DNA from: Vulcanimicrobiota bacterium
GTDB taxonomy: Bacteria > Vulcanimicrobiota > Vulcanimicrobiia > Vulcanimicrobiales > Vulcanimicrobiaceae
Direction: 5' to 3'
NCBI GenBank assembly: GCA_019233165.1
Contig: JAFAMS010000458.1
Span: forward strand, 1-10,179
DNA: 10,179 nucleotides
Position numbers and translations under genes: made by a program. This document shows, one piece after another, positions 1-7,267 of this stretch. The notes under the pieces are model-generated. The model was not told the origin of the DNA and did no database searches. It saw only the letters and a list, made by a program, of their open reading frames with translations. The number at the start of each line of letters is the position of its first letter. The stretch's first letter is position 1.

Positions 1-679
1 CGGCCAGGAGCGCGAAGCCGATCGAGGGCCGCTCGGCGCCCAGAAGCTTGGTGAACTCGTCGTAGATACGCTCGGCCGAGACCTCGGTGGCGAGGTGTGC
101 CGCCGCCCGCATCGCTGCGATTGCCTGGGGAGAGACCGCGTAGCGGAATCGGGCGGCGAATTGCGCCGCCCGAAACATTCGAAGCGGATCTTCCGAGAAC
201 GTTTCCGGCCGGAGGATGTCGATGCGCCGCGCCACGATGTCGTCGAGACCGCCATAGGGATCGACGAGCTCCCCATCGGGGAGCCGGCGCGCGATCATGT
301 TCATCCGAAAATCCCGGCGCGCGAGATCGTCTTCCAACGGGATTTCGGGGCTGGACTCGATGACGAAGTCGCGGTGTCCCGGTCCCGTCGAGCGCTCGCG
401 TCGAGGAAGCGCGAGATCGGCGCTCCCCTCTTCCGACCAAAACTTCACGACGGCGAACGCTGCGCCGACGACGTCGACCCAGCCCCGCGCGCCGAGGATT
501 CGAACGAGCTCGTCTTGGGGCACCCCAACGACGACGTAATCCAAATCCTTTACGGCTGCCGCGCCGTCCGCTGCTACGTCGGCTCGCAGCTCGTCCCGAA
601 CGCGGCCGCCAACCGAATACAGCGAGCCCTTGGGAAGCCACGACGCGAGCCGCTCGTCGAGCGGGTGGCTTACGAGCAC
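1..679 (-). CDS. cca: CCA tRNA nucleotidyltransferase / poly(A) polymerase family protein (3' end cut by window edge)
   Basis: Class II nucleotidyltransferase that adds or repairs the 3' CCA of tRNAs in the cytoplasm, or a poly(A) polymerase relative. The 226 visible codons carry the head-domain signatures in order: GGRVRD (about residues 24-29), the metal-binding DLD of DLDYVV (45-50), RRDFRMN (121-127), DPYGGLDD, then EDPLRMFRAAQFAARF (163-178) and ERIYDEF, which belong to the neck region binding the nucleotide base. The chosen GTG start at 679 overlaps the end of rsmG by 10 bases. No ATG, GTG or TTG lies close upstream in frame, and no clear Shine-Dalgarno is seen, so translation is probably coupled to rsmG. 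The C-terminal body/tail and any HD domain lie outside the window. Family assignment is firm. CCA-adding, A-adding, CC-adding and poly(A) polymerase activity cannot be told apart from this fragment. Confidence 0.93.
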   Translation of the reverse strand, partial: MLVSHPLDERLASWLPKGSLYSVGGRVRDELRADVAADGAAAVKDLDYVVVGVPQDELVRILGARGWVDVVGAAFAVVKFWSEEGSADLALPRRERSTGPGHRDFVIESSPEIPLEDDLARRDFRMNMIARRLPDGELVDPYGGLDDIVARRIDILRPETFSEDPLRMFRAAQFAARFRYAVSPQAIAAMRAAAHLATEVSAERIYDEFTKLLGAERPSIGFALLA

Positions 680-1341
680 AATGGCCGTTTCGCCGGGACG
701 CCGTTCCGGCGTGGGAAGCGGCGAGCCGTTGGGCTGCGCTTTGCGACCACGATGATGCGCCGTTCGCCGCCCGCCGAAATCTCCTCGGTAACCTCGCCTC
801 CCAATACAAGCGCTGCTCCGGCGATCGCCTGGCGTTCCGGCTCCGCGAGCGCACCGCGCTGCAAGAGCGCGGTTCCGCCGATGCGCAAGAACGGCAACGT
901 CAATTCGAGCACCGTCGAACCGCCGGCGACCGCGCGCGCTGTTGCATGCGCGAATTGCTCGCGAAACGCCGGATCGTGCGCGAGTCTCTCGGCCCGCCCG
1001 CAAACCGCCTGGCCGTCGACCTCGAGCGCCGAGAGTGCCCGCGCCAGAAATGCGACTTTCTTTGCGGTCGCATCGATCAACGTAACCGGGACGTTGCACG
1101 CGATCGCGAGCGGGATTCCGGGGAGGCCGCCGCCGGCGCCGACGTCGACGAGCGGACCGCGGACGTACGGTGCGAGAGAAAGCGCGTCGACGATGTGCTC
1201 CGCCAACGCTTCGGGCGTCCGCGCGGCCGTCAGGTTCGTCCGTTGCGTCGCTTCGAGAAGGAGCTCTCCGTAGCGCGTCAGCGCGGCGAGCGAGGCCGCC
1301 GGGACGCCGCTACGCGCAAGCGCCTTCTCGACCTCGCTCAT
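670..1341 (-). CDS. rsmG: 16S rRNA (guanine527-N7)-methyltransferase RsmG (GidB)
   Basis: SAM-dependent methyltransferase that makes m7G527 in 16S rRNA of the small subunit; in other bacteria its loss gives low-level streptomycin resistance. At 223 residues it matches the usual family length. The N-terminal helix segment carries the QRTNLTAAR motif (about 33-41). The SAM-binding glycine-rich loop VDVGAGGGLPGIPL is at about 65-78, and the Rossmann-fold remainder includes ATARAVA (about 132-138) and a closing strand RRIIVVAKR. The ATG start at 1341 lies inside the 3' end of mnmG (32-base overlap), with only a weak purine stretch (GCGAAG) directly before it, so translational coupling to mnmG is likely. 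The basic C-terminal tail (RRFPRRNGVPAKRPLCS) is longer than the conserved core and overlaps the next gene by 10 bases. The mnmG-rsmG order is the classic gidA-gidB pair. Confidence 0.96.
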   Translation of the reverse strand: MSEVEKALARSGVPAASLAALTRYGELLLEATQRTNLTAARTPEALAEHIVDALSLAPYVRGPLVDVGAGGGLPGIPLAIACNVPVTLIDATAKKVAFLARALSALEVDGQAVCGRAERLAHDPAFREQFAHATARAVAGGSTVLELTLPFLRIGGTALLQRGALAEPERQAIAGAALVLGGEVTEEISAGGERRIIVVAKRSPTARRFPRRNGVPAKRPLCS

Positions 1342-3190
1342 CTTCGCGCCGTGTGCGGTGGCGATGCACGAACAGCGAGACGATCGCTACGTCCGCGGGA
1401 GTGAGACCCGGGATGCGCGCGGCCGCTCCGATCGTCCGTGGACGATGGCGCCCCAGCTTCTCGCGCGCCTCGCGGGAGAGTGCGGCGATCGTTTCGTAGC
1501 CGAAATCATCGGGGATTTCTTCTAGCTCGACGCGGGCCGCCCGTTCGACGGCGAGCCGCTGCCGTCGCACGTAACCGGCGAGCTTTATTTCGATCGCGAT
1601 GCGCTCGGGTTCGTCGTTTTCGAGCGAAGACGGAAAGTACGAGGCGACGTCGGCTGTACCGATCTCCGGACGCCGCAGCGCATCGGCAAGCGTCGAGCCT
1701 TTCGCGAGCCGCGCGCCCGCAATCTGTTCCTCCGTCACGCGGGTCGCCTCCGCACCGGAGATCGCGCGCTCCAAACGTTCGCGTCGAGCGACGAACGCTT
1801 CCCACGCGCGATCGTCGATAAGGCCGAGCTCGCGGCCGCGCGGCGTGAGCCGCAGGTCGGCGTTGTCGTGCCGCAAGAGCACGCGATGTTCGGCTCTCGA
1901 GGTCAACATGCGATAGGGTTCGTCGACGCCTTTCGTCACCAAATCGTCGATCATCGTCCCGACGTACGAGTCGGTGCGCTCGAGAAGAAAGGGGCGCTCT
2001 CCGCGGACGCGGCGCGCCGCGTTGATCCCGGCGAGCAGTCCTTGTGCAGCGGCTTCCTCGTAGCCCGAAGTTCCGTTCAGCTGCCCGCAATGGAATAGAT
2101 TCTCGATGCGCCGCGTCTCGAGTGAATGTCGCAGCTCGGTCGGTTGCACGAAATCGTATTCGACCGCGTAGCCGGCGCGGAGCATCGCGCACTCCTCGAG
2201 CCCGGGAAGCGTGTGCAGCATCTCGAGCTGCACGTCGGCAGGGAGCGAGGTTGAAAACCCGCCGACGTAGAGCGTCGGCTCGTCCCATCCTTCGGGTTCG
2301 ATGAAGATCTGATGGCTCGGGTTGTGCGCGAACTTGACGACTTTGTCTTCGATCGAAGGGCAGTAGCGCGGGCCGATCCCGCGGATCAGGTCGAGCCCGT
2401 ACAACGGTGAACGGTGAAGGTTCGCGCGGACGAGAGCGTGCGTTCTCGCCGACGTCACCGTGATCCAGCATGGAAGTTGCGGTCCTGCAAATGCCGGAGA
2501 TCGGCGATAGCTGAAGGCGAGCGGAACGTCGCTCGGAGCCTGCACGGCCATCCGCGCGGGATCGACGGTCGTTTTGTCGATTCGCGGCGGCGTTCCGGTC
2601 TTGAGCCGGCCGAGCGGAAATCCCAAGCGCGCGAGCGCTCCGGAAAGCCCGACTGCGGGCGCCTCGCCGAACCGTCCCTCCGCCCGAACCTCGTCGCCCC
2701 GGAACGTCTTTCCCCCGAGGAAGGTCCCGGTGGCGAGCACGACCGCACGCGCCGGAATGCTCCGGCCGTCTTCCGTGCGGACGGCGCGGATTGCGCCGCC
2801 CGATGCGACGAGCCCGTCGACCATCCCGCGGACGATCGTGACCCCCGGCTGCGCTTCCAGATGCGCGCGCGCCGCACGGGCATAGGCCGGCTTATCGGCT
2901 TGCGCCCGCAACGCGCGGACGGCCGGGCCTTTGCTTTCGTTCAGCCACCGCACGTGCACGGACGTCGCATCGATGAGCAGTCCCATCTCGCCGCCGAGCG
3001 CGTCGATCTCGCGAACGAGTTGCCCTTTGGCGCTCCCGCCGACGCTGGGATTGCAAGGCAGGGTGCAGATTTTTGCCGGCTCGCCGGTTACGAGCACCGT
3101 CTCGACGCCGAGGCGCGCGCTTGCCAGCGCCGCTTCGACGCCCGCATGACCTCCGCCGACGACGACGACGCCGGTACGATCAAAAATCAC
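1310..3190 (-). CDS. mnmG: tRNA uridine-5-carboxymethylaminomethyl modification enzyme MnmG (GidA)
   Basis: FAD- and NADH-dependent enzyme. With MnmE it installs the aminomethyl or carboxymethylaminomethyl group on wobble uridine U34 of certain tRNAs. Starting at the GTG at 3190 gives 626 residues, the normal length. The sequence begins IFDRTGVVVVGGGHAG, with the dinucleotide-binding GGGHAG at 12-17. Further landmarks are LPCNPSVGGSAKG (Cys near 46), ATGTFLGG (about 152-159), GIGPRYCPSIEDKV (Cys near 277) and the C-terminal helical domain that contacts MnmE (EEIPDDFGYETIAALSREA). An open frame continues upstream to 3445, but that part overlaps the neighbouring gene and looks unlike MnmG, so it was excluded. 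A GAGG element lies 12 bases before the GTG, a longer spacing than usual. The gene follows the hypothetical membrane protein by 14 bases and overlaps rsmG by 32. Confidence 0.97.
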   Translation of the reverse strand: MIFDRTGVVVVGGGHAGVEAALASARLGVETVLVTGEPAKICTLPCNPSVGGSAKGQLVREIDALGGEMGLLIDATSVHVRWLNESKGPAVRALRAQADKPAYARAARAHLEAQPGVTIVRGMVDGLVASGGAIRAVRTEDGRSIPARAVVLATGTFLGGKTFRGDEVRAEGRFGEAPAVGLSGALARLGFPLGRLKTGTPPRIDKTTVDPARMAVQAPSDVPLAFSYRRSPAFAGPQLPCWITVTSARTHALVRANLHRSPLYGLDLIRGIGPRYCPSIEDKVVKFAHNPSHQIFIEPEGWDEPTLYVGGFSTSLPADVQLEMLHTLPGLEECAMLRAGYAVEYDFVQPTELRHSLETRRIENLFHCGQLNGTSGYEEAAAQGLLAGINAARRVRGERPFLLERTDSYVGTMIDDLVTKGVDEPYRMLTSRAEHRVLLRHDNADLRLTPRGRELGLIDDRAWEAFVARRERLERAISGAEATRVTEEQIAGARLAKGSTLADALRRPEIGTADVASYFPSSLENDEPERIAIEIKLAGYVRRQRLAVERAARVELEEIPDDFGYETIAALSREAREKLGRHRPRTIGAAARIPGLTPADVAIVSLFVHRHRTRREDERGREGACA

Positions 3191-3198
3191 CGGAGCAT
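3187..3198 (-). other. Possible three-codon leader ORF overlapping the mnmG start
   Basis: An ATG at 3198 sits 4 bases after a GAGG element and encodes only Met-Leu-Arg before a TGA. That TGA overlaps the GTG start codon of mnmG in the arrangement GTGA. The ribosome-binding site is closer to this ATG (4 bases) than to the GTG (12 bases), so ribosomes might load here and reinitiate at GTG. This is inferred from spacing only and may be chance. Confidence 0.2.
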
Positions 3199-3204
3199 TG
3201 TACC

Positions 3205-3648
3205 TCAGGTACGTGCGGCGGCGATCGCTCCTGCGAGCTTTTCCGGCTCCGGCGTTCCGAGCGCGTACCGCGCCCCGGTCTTGAGCGACACCTGCACGGC
3301 GTTGAAACCGGCGACGTTCCACAGCCAGCCGTGCCACGTCAGGTGAATCCCCCAACCTTCGAGGAGATTGGTCTTGACCGGCTCGGCCGATGCGATCTCG
3401 GCGAGCGCCACGCGCATTCCCAGCTGCTTGATCCCAAGCCACCATTCGAGGTGCGTTCGCGTAACGCGAATCGTCATCGACGAAAAGAGCGCTGCGGCCA
3501 CCGCCACCAGCACAAATGCGGGACCAAGAAACGCTTCCGCTTTGCGCATCTCACCGCTTGCGGCGAGCATCGAGGCAAGGGCGAGCTCGATGAAGACCGC
3601 GATCCCGACGATGAACGTACCGAACTGACGGTGCTCGTAAATCGGCAT
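3205..3648 (-). CDS. Hypothetical membrane protein with two N-terminal helices and a PH-like cytoplasmic domain
   Basis: No named family was recognised with certainty. The 147-residue product shows two hydrophobic segments (about 11-30 and 40-57) separated by a short charged loop. A soluble, strand-rich part follows (about 58-147) containing the patterns RVTRTHLEWW, GWGIHLTWHGWLWNVAG and VQVSLKTGARYALGTPEPEKL. The alternation of short strands ending in a helix (EPEKLAGAIAAA) resembles the small bacterial PH-like domains attached to membrane helices; this is inference by eye. The ATG at 3648 is preceded by AAGAAG, a plausible ribosome-binding site. The gene lies 42 bases after the mnmE stop and 14 bases before the mnmG start, on the same strand, so it is co-transcribed with both. 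It is strongly expected to be real because it fills the gap exactly and keeps the operon spacing. Its role is unknown, and nothing in it suggests tRNA modification chemistry. Confidence 0.8.
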   Translation of the reverse strand: MPIYEHRQFGTFIVGIAVFIELALASMLAASGEMRKAEAFLGPAFVLVAVAAALFSSMTIRVTRTHLEWWLGIKQLGMRVALAEIASAEPVKTNLLEGWGIHLTWHGWLWNVAGFNAVQVSLKTGARYALGTPEPEKLAGAIAAART

Positions 3649-3690
3649 GCATCTTCTTACGCGCGCTTTCGACGGGAGTTTCGGCGCGCG

Positions 3691-4983
3691 TCACTTCCCA
3701 ATGCAAAAACGTGCGAATACGGCGTCCAAGATCGCTTCGGTTGCGGCGTCGCCGCCGAGCTCGCCGAGCGCCGCCGACGCTTCTACGAGATCGCCCGCCA
3801 GGAGATCGATCGGCTGTCCGTCGTCGAGCGTCCGTTGCGCGCGTTCGAGCGCCCGCAGCGCCGCGTGGACGCAATCGGCTTGGCGCGCCGTCGCGAGGTG
3901 GGGCCGCTCGAGATCCGGCGCGTCGATCCCGACCGCGTCGCGCAGCGCGCTTCGGATTCTCGCCACGTCCGCCGGCTCGAGGACGCTGACCGCAAGCGCA
4001 CCCTTTTCGGGCGGCTCGCGCCCTTCGTAGCCGGCGTCTCCCAAATCGCGCTTGTTGAACACGACGACGCGCGGACGCGCGCGCGTTCGTTCCAGCAACG
4101 CGCGGGCTTCGTCGTCGAGCGGTCGCGAGCCGTCGACGACGACCAGCGCGACCCGCGCGCCTTCGAGCGCGCGCTCGCTGCGCGCGATCCCGGCGGCTTC
4201 GAGCCGGTCGGCGTGGCTGCGGATCCCGGCGGTGTCGATCAGCCGGACGCGGACGCCGCCGTCGAGCGCAAACGATTCCTCGATCGTGTCGCGGGTCGTC
4301 CCCGCGAGCTCCGAAACGAGCGCGCGGTCGTCCCCAAGGAGCGCGTTGAGCAGCGACGACTTTCCGGCGTTCGGCGGGCCGACGATCGCGACGCCGACAC
4401 CTTCGCGAACGAGCCGCCCGACTTCAAAGCCGCGTGCCAGCGTTTCCAGACCCGTCCCGATCGCAACGAGCTCGCCGGCGAGACGCTCCCGGGGCGGCTC
4501 CGGTACCTCATCCGGAAAATCGAGCGTCCCGCTGAGTTCCGCGAGGATTGCGTCGAGCTTCACGCGCTCGGCATCGACCGCCGCGAGCAAACCGCCGGCC
4601 AACCGCGCGCGGGCGGCACGCGCCGCGCTTCGGGATTCGGCGTCGATGAGATCGGCGACCGCTTCGGCCGCCGAGAGATCGAGCTTTCCGTGCAAGAACG
4701 CACGACGCGTGAACTCGCCGGGCGTGGCGAGCCGCGCCCCCGCGGCGAGCAGCGCCCCGAGCGTCTCCCCAACGACGATCGGCGAGCCGTGCACGTGCAG
4801 CTCGAAGACGTCCTCACCGGTGTAGGAATCCGGCGCGGGAAAGAACAGTCCGAGACCGCGATCGATCTCGAGGCCCTCCGCATCGAGGATCGAGCCCAGC
4901 GTCGCATAGCGCGGGCGCAACGTGCCGCGCGAGCGGAACACGCGCGCCGAAATTGCACGCGCGGCGTCGCCGCTCGCACGCAC
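3691..4983 (-). CDS. mnmE: tRNA-modifying GTPase MnmE (TrmE); true start lies upstream of the first canonical start codon
   Basis: GTPase that works with MnmG on wobble U34 of tRNAs using a methylene-tetrahydrofolate one-carbon unit. From the GTG at 4983 there are 430 residues. Visible landmarks are the folate-binding N-terminal domain (SYTGEDVFELHVHGS, TPGEFTRRAFLHGKLDLSAAEAV), the G domain with G1 GPPNAGKSS (about 202-210), G2 AGTTRDT (227-233), G3 DTAG (250-253) and G4 NKRD (310-313), and the invariant C-terminal CIGK. The conserved N-terminus of the family is also encoded in the same frame directly upstream (5034-4984: ETIVALATPPGRGAIAI), and the frame stays open into khpB. No ATG, GTG or TTG exists there, so the given coordinate is only the first canonical start and removes an essential strand. 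The real start is probably a rare codon (ATC 5028, ACG 5031, ACG 5049 or GTA 5055), or there is a sequence error. With the extension the length is about 440-454, normal for the family. Confidence 0.93.
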   Translation of the reverse strand: MRASGDAARAISARVFRSRGTLRPRYATLGSILDAEGLEIDRGLGLFFPAPDSYTGEDVFELHVHGSPIVVGETLGALLAAGARLATPGEFTRRAFLHGKLDLSAAEAVADLIDAESRSAARAARARLAGGLLAAVDAERVKLDAILAELSGTLDFPDEVPEPPRERLAGELVAIGTGLETLARGFEVGRLVREGVGVAIVGPPNAGKSSLLNALLGDDRALVSELAGTTRDTIEESFALDGGVRVRLIDTAGIRSHADRLEAAGIARSERALEGARVALVVVDGSRPLDDEARALLERTRARPRVVVFNKRDLGDAGYEGREPPEKGALAVSVLEPADVARIRSALRDAVGIDAPDLERPHLATARQADCVHAALRALERAQRTLDDGQPIDLLAGDLVEASAALGELGGDAATEAILDAVFARFCIGK

Positions 4984-5051
4984 GATCGCGATCGCTCCGC
5001 GCCCGGGAGGCGTCGCGAGGGCGACGATCGTCTCGAAACCGTGGGGCGTGG

Positions 5052-5693
5052 CTACTTCGGGTGAACGACCACGCGGCGTTCGGGCTCGACGCCTTCGGAT
5101 TCCGTCATCACGAACGGGCTGTCCGCGAGGGCCAAGTGGATGATCTTGCGCTCCGAAGGGAGCATCGGCTCCAGCTTGATCGGCCGCTTCTCACGGATCG
5201 TCCGCTCCAGCGTTTGCAGCGCGATCGTCTTGAGCTGGTCCGCGCGCCGCGCGCGATAGCCTTCCGCGTCGATCGTGTAATAGTGCCGCTGGTTGCGCAC
5301 GCCGACATTGAGGATGTTGTTGAACACGAGGTTCAGCGCTTCGAGCGTGTTGCCGTGCCTGCCGATCAAGTTTGCGAGGTCGGGCCCGCGGACTTCGAGA
5401 TACTCTCCCTCGGTGCGCGGAATGTAGGCGACCTCCGCGTTTTCGATCCCCATTTTCGTCAAAATTTGTTCGAGCAGCTCGCGCGCCGGCTTCACCTCTT
5501 CGGGTTCGGGAACGGCGGGATCGGGGACGCGCTGCGGCCGAGCCGCCGCCTCGCGCGGCGCCGAAAATCCGTTTTGCGCCGGCGGCGGGCCGCTGCGGGT
5601 TCGGCGACCACGTCCGCCGCGCCGGCGCCTCCCGTACGGGCGCGCGCCCGGAGCGTCTTCGCGACTCGACTCGTCTTGAAAATCGTCGTCCAT
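5052..5693 (-). CDS. khpB: KH-R3H RNA-binding protein KhpB (Jag / EloR / SpoIIIJ-associated)
   Basis: Cytoplasmic RNA-binding protein found next to yidC in many bacteria and linked in others to control of cell elongation and small-RNA binding. Starting at the ATG at 5693 gives 213 residues. This start has a good Shine-Dalgarno (AAGGA, about 6 bases before) and sits just after the yidC stop. An open frame reaching 5747 would overlap yidC and was rejected. Residues 1-60 are low-complexity, with an Arg/Gly tract (GRRRRGGRGRRTR, about 21-33) and Pro/Ala-rich linkers. The KH domain follows (about 70-145) with the GRHG loop at 111-114, then the R3H domain with RKIIH (182-186) inside LPSERKIIHLALADSP. 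The usual N-terminal Jag_N domain is not seen; the RG-rich tract stands in its place. The stop codon TAG lies in the stretch where the conserved mnmE N-terminus begins. Confidence 0.94.
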   Translation of the reverse strand: MDDDFQDESSREDAPGARPYGRRRRGGRGRRTRSGPPPAQNGFSAPREAAARPQRVPDPAVPEPEEVKPARELLEQILTKMGIENAEVAYIPRTEGEYLEVRGPDLANLIGRHGNTLEALNLVFNNILNVGVRNQRHYYTIDAEGYRARRADQLKTIALQTLERTIREKRPIKLEPMLPSERKIIHLALADSPFVMTESEGVEPERRVVVHPK

Positions 5694-5709
5694 TCGTTTC
5701 CTTTTTCGT

Positions 5710-6534
5710 CTAGCGGCGCGAGCGTTTCTTCCGCGGCGCGTTCGCACCCGGCTTCCCGTTGGAGCGCGCGGCGCTTCCGTCGCGCGGCGTCACGTTCTTC
5801 GCCTCGATTGCGGGCGTCGCGTCCGCCGTCGCCGCGGCCGGCTTGATCATCCCGTATTTACGCAAGAGATAGAAGGACTGCAGCATCGAAAACGCATTGA
5901 AGAAGAACCAGTACAGGATCAGCGCCGAGTACCAGCTTCTGCCGACCCATGCGATGATGACCGGCGATACGAACGCCATGATCTTCTGTTGTTGCGCCTG
6001 CGCCGGATCCGCCGCCGGCGCGGTGCCGTAGCGCACGCTGAAATACATCGAGACGACGTACAGCGCGAGCAGCACCATGTCGGGCGCCGCCAAGCTCGTC
6101 CCTAAGATCTGCGGATAGGCGTGCGAGAGCGCCGACCCGATCCACAGCCAGCCTTCTTTGGCGAATTGCTCGTGCTCCGAGTTGATCGCCGAGTACAAGC
6201 TGAACAGGATCGGCAGCTGGATGAGGAGCGGCAAGCATCCCGCCATCGGATTGACGCCGTGCTCCTTGTACAGCGCCATCACTTCCTGATTCATCTTCTG
6301 CGGGTCGCCCTTGTATTGGGCTTGCAGCTTTTTGATTTGCGGCGCGACGCGCTGCATCTCCGCCATCGACTTGAACTGCATCTGCGAGAGCGGCCACAGT
6401 ATGAGCTTCACGAGCGCGGCGAAGATGACCAAGCTCCAGCCGAGGCTGTGCGTCATCCCGTTGAGGAGTGTGAGAACGTCGGTTAAGGCGTTCGCGATCG
6501 GCTCGAGCGGATTGAACGCCAGCAGGAAGTGCAC
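5710..6534 (-). CDS. yidC: Membrane protein insertase YidC (Oxa1/Alb3 family, short type)
   Basis: Inserts and folds inner-membrane proteins, alone or with SecYEG. The 274-residue product lacks the large periplasmic domain of proteobacterial YidC, so it is the short five-helix type. Hydrophobic segments lie at about 32-50, 95-118, 150-170, 187-204 and 207-226. The hydrophilic-groove positive charge is supplied by Lys43 in LVKLILWPLSQMQFKSM. The cytoplasmic coiled-coil hairpin is visible (VAPQIKKLQAQYKGDPQKMNQEVMALYKEHGVNP), followed by the family motif GCLPLLIQLPILFSLY. The C-terminal tail is very basic (APRKKRSRR), as expected for ribosome contact. The GTG start at 6534 is preceded by AAAGGG at good spacing. 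The gene lies 17 bases after yidD and 16 bases before khpB, the usual partners. No lipoprotein cysteine or cleavable signal peptide was seen at the N-terminus. Confidence 0.96.
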   Translation of the reverse strand: MHFLLAFNPLEPIANALTDVLTLLNGMTHSLGWSLVIFAALVKLILWPLSQMQFKSMAEMQRVAPQIKKLQAQYKGDPQKMNQEVMALYKEHGVNPMAGCLPLLIQLPILFSLYSAINSEHEQFAKEGWLWIGSALSHAYPQILGTSLAAPDMVLLALYVVSMYFSVRYGTAPAADPAQAQQQKIMAFVSPVIIAWVGRSWYSALILYWFFFNAFSMLQSFYLLRKYGMIKPAAATADATPAIEAKNVTPRDGSAARSNGKPGANAPRKKRSRR

Positions 6535-6551
6535 GAAAACCCTTTCGGTGG

Positions 6552-6764
6552 TCAGGGAACCGGGTCGACGCCGCCTGGGTGCCCCGGATGACAGCGCAGG
6601 ATGCGGGTGAGGGCTAGACGCGATCCGCGCAGGAGCCCATGCTTCTCTATTGCCTCATACGCGTACTGCGAACAACTGGGAAAGTAGCGGCACGACGGCG
6701 GCAAGAGCGGCGAGAGCAACCGCTGGTAGGCTCGGAGCACGACCAAAACGACCCCCCGGATCAT
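6552..6764 (-). CDS. yidD: Membrane protein insertion efficiency factor YidD
   Basis: Small protein of 70 residues, the usual length of the UPF0161/YidD family. In E. coli it aids YidC-dependent insertion and sits at the inner face of the membrane. An N-terminal amphipathic segment ([20 protein letters not shown]) is followed by the diagnostic core [20 protein letters not shown] with its conserved cysteines, then [17 protein letters not shown] at the C-terminus. The ATG at 6764 overlaps the TGA of rnpA as ATGA, which indicates translational coupling. It lies between rnpA and yidC as in most bacteria. Confidence 0.97.
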   Translation of the reverse strand: MIRGVVLVVLRAYQRLLSPLLPPSCRYFPSCSQYAYEAIEKHGLLRGSRLALTRILRCHPGHPGGVDPVP

Positions 6765-7093
6765 GCGCGCAGCCGCCGGAGCGCGCCGCCCAGCTCCTCG
6801 CAGAGAACGTCGAACGCAACGGCGTCGACCGACGGACGGACGCTCAGGATCAAATCGAAGAGGGACGGTCCCGCCGCCGGGCCCAGCCGTTCGAACGCGG
6901 CCCGCACCCTCCGACGGGCACGATTGCGCTCGACCGCTCCGCCGAAGGCCTTCACCGTCACGAACGCAACCTTGGGGCGGCGCCCGCTCGCCGGAGCGGC
7001 GAAGATCGTGACGTGCGGGGTCTCGAGCCGGCGCCCGCGGCGACGCAGCCGCGTGAAGTCCGCTTGCCGCGAAAGGCTATCGTAGGGCCGCAC
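6761..7093 (-). CDS. rnpA: Ribonuclease P protein component RnpA
   Basis: Protein subunit of RNase P; it helps the catalytic RNA bind and cut precursor tRNA 5' leaders. The 110-residue product is typical in size and very basic. The N-terminal pattern [17 protein letters not shown] matches the family. The central RNR signature is [17 protein letters not shown] (about 52-68), followed by a strand-helix end ([10 protein letters not shown]). The GTG start at 7093 lies only 3 bases after the rpmH stop and has no obvious Shine-Dalgarno of its own, so expression is presumably coupled to rpmH. The ATGA overlap with yidD continues the coupling. Confidence 0.95.
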   Translation of the reverse strand: MRPYDSLSRQADFTRLRRRGRRLETPHVTIFAAPASGRRPKVAFVTVKAFGGAVERNRARRRVRAAFERLGPAAGPSLFDLILSVRPSVDAVAFDVLCEELGGALRRLRA

Positions 7094-7096
7094 CCG

Positions 7097-7231
7097 CTAG
7101 GGGGCGAGGCGCTTGCGCCCCTTCTTGCGCCGCGCCGCGATGACGCGCCGGCCGTTCTTCGTCGCCATTCGGGACAGAAAGCCGTGGACGCGCTTGCGAC
7201 GGCGATTGTGGGGCTGGTAGGTCCGCTTCAC
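7097..7231 (-). CDS. rpmH: 50S ribosomal protein L34
   Basis: Small basic protein of the large ribosomal subunit. The 44-residue product begins with the nearly invariant [14 protein letters not shown], continues [20 protein letters not shown], and ends KKGRKRLAP, fully matching L34. The GTG start at 7231 is preceded by a strong Shine-Dalgarno, AGGAG, 6 bases away. It is the first gene of the minus-strand cluster and lies about 30 bases downstream of the predicted transcription start from the promoter at 7268-7297. Its position next to the origin and opposite dnaA is the standard bacterial arrangement. Confidence 0.97.
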   Translation of the reverse strand: MKRTYQPHNRRRKRVHGFLSRMATKNGRRVIAARRKKGRKRLAP

Positions 7232-7267
7232 GGGGGGCTCCTAGTCTCTCGCTAACAACAGCGTGCG

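Noticed and set aside
95..1273. Plus-strand open frame of 392 codons at the left edge
   Set aside because: It lies antisense to cca and rsmG, both firmly identified by motifs, and has a composition typical of a shadow frame.
3191..3445. 85-residue N-terminal extension of mnmG
   Set aside because: The extension overlaps the hypothetical membrane protein gene, is unlike MnmG, and the GTG at 3190 gives the exact family start and length.
3073..5064. Long plus-strand open frame (663 codons) opposite mnmG, the hypothetical gene and mnmE
   Set aside because: It spans several well-identified minus-strand genes, is Arg-rich with no recognisable domain, and is the expected by-product of high GC content.
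5694..5747. 18-residue N-terminal extension of khpB
   Set aside because: It overlaps the yidC 3' end. The ATG at 5693 has a strong Shine-Dalgarno and better spacing.
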